NCBI GenBank assembly: GCA_017443895.1
Contig: JAFSXU010000034.1
Span: 1 to 64,000, forward strand
Source: Clostridia bacterium
GTDB lineage: Bacteria > Bacillota > Clostridia > UBA1381
Length of the DNA: 64,000 nucleotides
Direction of reading: 5' to 3'
The notes under the pieces were generated by a model that worked only from the letters and a program-made list of their open reading frames with translations, was not told the origin of the DNA and made no database searches. Below, piece by piece: positions 61,930 through 64,000 of the stretch. Position 1 is the stretch's first letter; every line of letters begins with the position of its first letter. Both the position numbers and the translations under genes were made by a program.

Positions 61930-63344
61930 CGCTTACCACCTCCTGCAAAGTACTTAAACCTTATCCACAATGCACCGAATGCTCCCACAACAAGCACAAA
62001 TGCAAGCATAATAAGTAAATCAGGTCTTATTTTCTGCATTAAAGACATACCCTTCATCTGAAAAGTAACATAATCTTTTGTCTTGTATTTTACATACGCT
62101 TTATCTATTGATTCAATACGCCTGCTCATCTCGCTGAACTTTATCTGCATATCATCAATCATCTTATATGCTTTTTTGACAGCCGCATCACTATTCTTTC
62201 CTGCCTGAATTTTTGCCAGTATATCACTGTTGGTTTCAATCTTCTTTGCCGTTTCCTGTGCGGTTGCAAGGAAATTATCCGCCTGCGATGCCATGTAGTC
62301 CATACCCGTCTTTGTCTTTGACATATAGTAATTTTGTTTTTCACGGTCAATGGTAGGAATCATAACAATGCTTATCATTGCCTCGTTATACAGTGAAATT
62401 CCGTCATAACGAACAGTATATGATGCTATATCCTTATCGTATTTAATTTTGTTTGTTAGATTTAAATAATCAAGAACCCCTGTATAATGCGCTTTGTTAT
62501 GTGCAATACCTGTCTGCAATACATATGAGCGGTAGCTCTCAATATCATAGTTTCTAAAATCCTCAACAGCCTCGGCAAGAGATTTGAATGTATCGTCAGA
62601 GCTACCGTCTGTAAAGGTCTTGCTCTGCTTAACACGGGTATTTAAATATTTGCTCTGCTGCTGGGCTTTTAGCTCCAATAAATCTGCTACCAGCAAAAAC
62701 TCCTTATCATCAAATTCCTCAACATCAAAATCAAGTATTGATCTGTTATCGGCATAACGGCTATAGAAAATATCGGTATACGCCTTACACAAAAATGCAA
62801 GCAAATCATCGGCATTTGCCTCCTTTATATCGGCAGGCTTTTTAATTGATACCTTGTATGATGTTGCAATGTAATAGTTGTCCGGAGAAAATCCCTTTGA
62901 ATTGGTCGGGGAAATTGATATAGAATTTATAAGATTATCCATATCAACCGTTTCGGGATCAATTCCGCAATAATAAAGCATTTTCTCGACAACTTCGGGA
63001 GATTTCAACTCATAGGTATTAAACCTTGTAGAGTTTGGATTTAACCCCTTTGCACTTTCCTCATAGTTTAAGCTCATCTGTGCAGACGCCTCACTGTCGT
63101 TTTGCATTACAAAAAAGCAAGCCGCACAAATCATTACAAGCACCACCGACAGACATATGGCTATTCTCAACCTGAACAAGCCTATCAATGTCATTTTTAT
63201 CGCCGAATGGTCATTATAATTAGACTCAATATCATTTAAAAGCTTTGATAACGGCCCTGTTATTTTATGTATTAAATCTGTAAGGATTCTAAAAAGTCTG
63301 CTTGACCGGACAAAATGCAAAAACCGGCTCTTTTTAAACTCCAT
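61926..63344 (-). CDS. Wzz-like polysaccharide chain-length regulator
   Basis: A 472-residue protein. The 55-residue cytoplasmic N-terminus is followed by membrane helix 1 (about 56-78), a long helical extracytoplasmic domain and membrane helix 2 (about 445-465). The motif GLNPNSTRFNTYELKSPEVVEKML aligns with that in the following protein, so the two are homologous in the periplasmic part. Such proteins set chain length or export of extracellular polysaccharide. No Wzc/BY-kinase motif is present. In operon with the GGDEF protein. Confidence 0.75.
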   Translation of the reverse strand: MEFKKSRFLHFVRSSRLFRILTDLIHKITGPLSKLLNDIESNYNDHSAIKMTLIGLFRLRIAICLSVVLVMICAACFFVMQNDSEASAQMSLNYEESAKGLNPNSTRFNTYELKSPEVVEKMLYYCGIDPETVDMDNLINSISISPTNSKGFSPDNYYIATSYKVSIKKPADIKEANADDLLAFLCKAYTDIFYSRYADNRSILDFDVEEFDDKEFLLVADLLELKAQQQSKYLNTRVKQSKTFTDGSSDDTFKSLAEAVEDFRNYDIESYRSYVLQTGIAHNKAHYTGVLDYLNLTNKIKYDKDIASYTVRYDGISLYNEAMISIVMIPTIDREKQNYYMSKTKTGMDYMASQADNFLATAQETAKKIETNSDILAKIQAGKNSDAAVKKAYKMIDDMQIKFSEMSRRIESIDKAYVKYKTKDYVTFQMKGMSLMQKIRPDLLIMLAFVLVVGAFGALWIRFKYFAGGGKR

Positions 63345-63380
63345 TTTTTCTTTCCACCTTCCATATAAACGGCATCTTAA

Positions 63381-64000
63381 TCAATGCCAGCAAATATCCA
63401 CTACAACAAGCTCGGGCTGATTGTTAATTCTCGGCCAGATGCTCGATGTTCCAAGACCGCGGCTTACCACAACCTGAGTACCGTCTTCAATTTCATATAC
63501 TCCCGCTGTGAATTTAGGAAAAAATCCCTCGCCCGTACTGTAAATACCGCCAATCTTTGGAATACGCACCAAACCACCATGCGCGTGGCCTGTGAATGCA
63601 ATATCTATATCTTTATTTTGCAGTTTTTCCAAGAACAGCTCGGGATAATGCGTAAGGCATATTCTGCAATCGTTTGTAGGCTCTAATTTATCAACAAACT
63701 TCTTTGCATTGTTTGTTGAAACATCAAACTGTTCCAAGCCCTCTGTTACCGCAATAAACTGAAGTTTTGTTCTGCCAACAACCACTTCCTTTGCCTCGTT
63801 GCTGAGCAAATTTACATTATGACTTTTAAACTTTTCTTTAAAGCTCTTATCCTCAAACAGGTATTGATCAAGCTCATGGTTACCAAAGCACGCATAAATC
63901 GGCGCTATTTTTGATAATTTATCGGATAAATCAAAAAGCACCGAATAATCACTGTTTTTATAGTTCATCATATCACCGGCAAAAATTATTAAATCCGGAT
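63381..64000 (-). CDS. Metallophosphoesterase, 5' end missing (cut by window edge)
   Basis: The C-terminal 206 codons of a calcineurin-like phosphoesterase of the YkuE/YaeI type. The frame is open to the window edge (DLIIFAGDMMNYKN). Motifs are FAGD, CFGNHELDQ, CLTHYPE and FTGHAHGG. An internal ATG (63971) is not the true start because FAGD lies before it. The gene precedes the two Wzz-like genes on the same strand after a gap of 36 bases. It may cleave pyrophosphate bonds in lipid-sugar or cell-wall intermediates, but this is inference from position. Confidence 0.85.
   Translation of the reverse strand, partial: PDLIIFAGDMMNYKNSDYSVLFDLSDKLSKIAPIYACFGNHELDQYLFEDKSFKEKFKSHNVNLLSNEAKEVVVGRTKLQFIAVTEGLEQFDVSTNNAKKFVDKLEPTNDCRICLTHYPELFLEKLQNKDIDIAFTGHAHGGLVRIPKIGGIYSTGEGFFPKFTAGVYEIEDGTQVVVSRGLGTSSIWPRINNQPELVVVDICWH

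Noticed and set aside
1-64000. tRNA and rRNA genes
   Set aside because: No cloverleaf with a GTTCRANNC-type arm and no rRNA segment was recognised by eye.

Overview
The window comes from a low-GC, Gram-positive anaerobe of the class Clostridia. The evidence is A/T-rich spacers with TTGNNN-17-TATAAT promoters and AGGAGG ribosome binding sites, a SigH-type sigma factor, Rex-type operators, rubrerythrin, an orphan HydE, a CD1247-type protein, a Cof-type phosphatase and a copper-amine-oxidase-like 'stalk' protein. Six carbohydrate-active genes point to growth on plant pectin side chains, probably in a gut or similar plant-fibre habitat: two GH28, GH27, GH127, GH51-type arabinofuranosidase and SGNH esterases. 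None of these shows a signal peptide, so they look like cytoplasmic enzymes working on imported oligosaccharides. The species cannot be named from the sequence.

Layout. 0-2.6 kb: zinc ribbon protein, sigH and a secreted stalk protein. 2.7-5.3 kb: two divergent iron alcohol dehydrogenases with a Rex-like operator at each promoter. 5.3-11.7 kb: DUF4363/DUF421 membrane pair, a TrpR-like regulator with a methyltransferase, gyrA behind a structured leader, and two cyclophilins. 11.7-12.4 kb: a complete IS200-type element. 12.5-16.8 kb: dtd, ABC-F, tsf, rpsB. 16.9-24.4 kb: HTH protein, GH27, hydE, a YafQ/DinJ toxin-antitoxin pair, CD1247-type protein, efp, an M24 peptidase, aroQ, GH28. 24.4-27.9 kb: a 59-residue protein and a 936-residue secreted protein with a switch-like leader. 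27.9-31.5 kb: an Rrf2 regulator and a complete panG-panB-panC-panD pantothenate operon. 31.5-37.6 kb: GH127, rubrerythrin, SGNH hydrolase, pepD, rsmJ. 37.7-43.3 kb: a BspA-like leucine-rich protein, a MATE transporter behind a tandem 96-bp leader element, and a secreted transglutaminase-like protein. 43.3-48.7 kb: HAD phosphatase, GH51, SGNH hydrolase, GH28 with an FN3 domain. 48.9-52.9 kb: dGTPase-like protein, a small RNA candidate, argH, and a large structured leader ahead of a protein that appears to hold three ribbon-helix-helix modules. 53-58.4 kb: LTA-synthase-like protein, THUMP methyltransferase, RNase R. 58.7-64 kb: an AAA ATPase without its usual nuclease domain, two Wzz-like membrane proteins (one fused to a degenerate GGDEF domain), and a metallophosphoesterase cut by the window edge.

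The best candidates for something undescribed are four. First, the rod-like RNA plus terminator in front of the triple-RHH protein (51.85-52.85 kb). Second, the Wzz-like/degenerate-GGDEF pair (60.1-63.3 kb). Third, the tandemly duplicated leader before the MATE gene (39.76-39.96 kb), which may be a guanidine-IV type riboswitch. Fourth, the leaders at 7.70, 27.5 and 50.2 kb. All RNA folds were found by eye. No database search or energy calculation was done.
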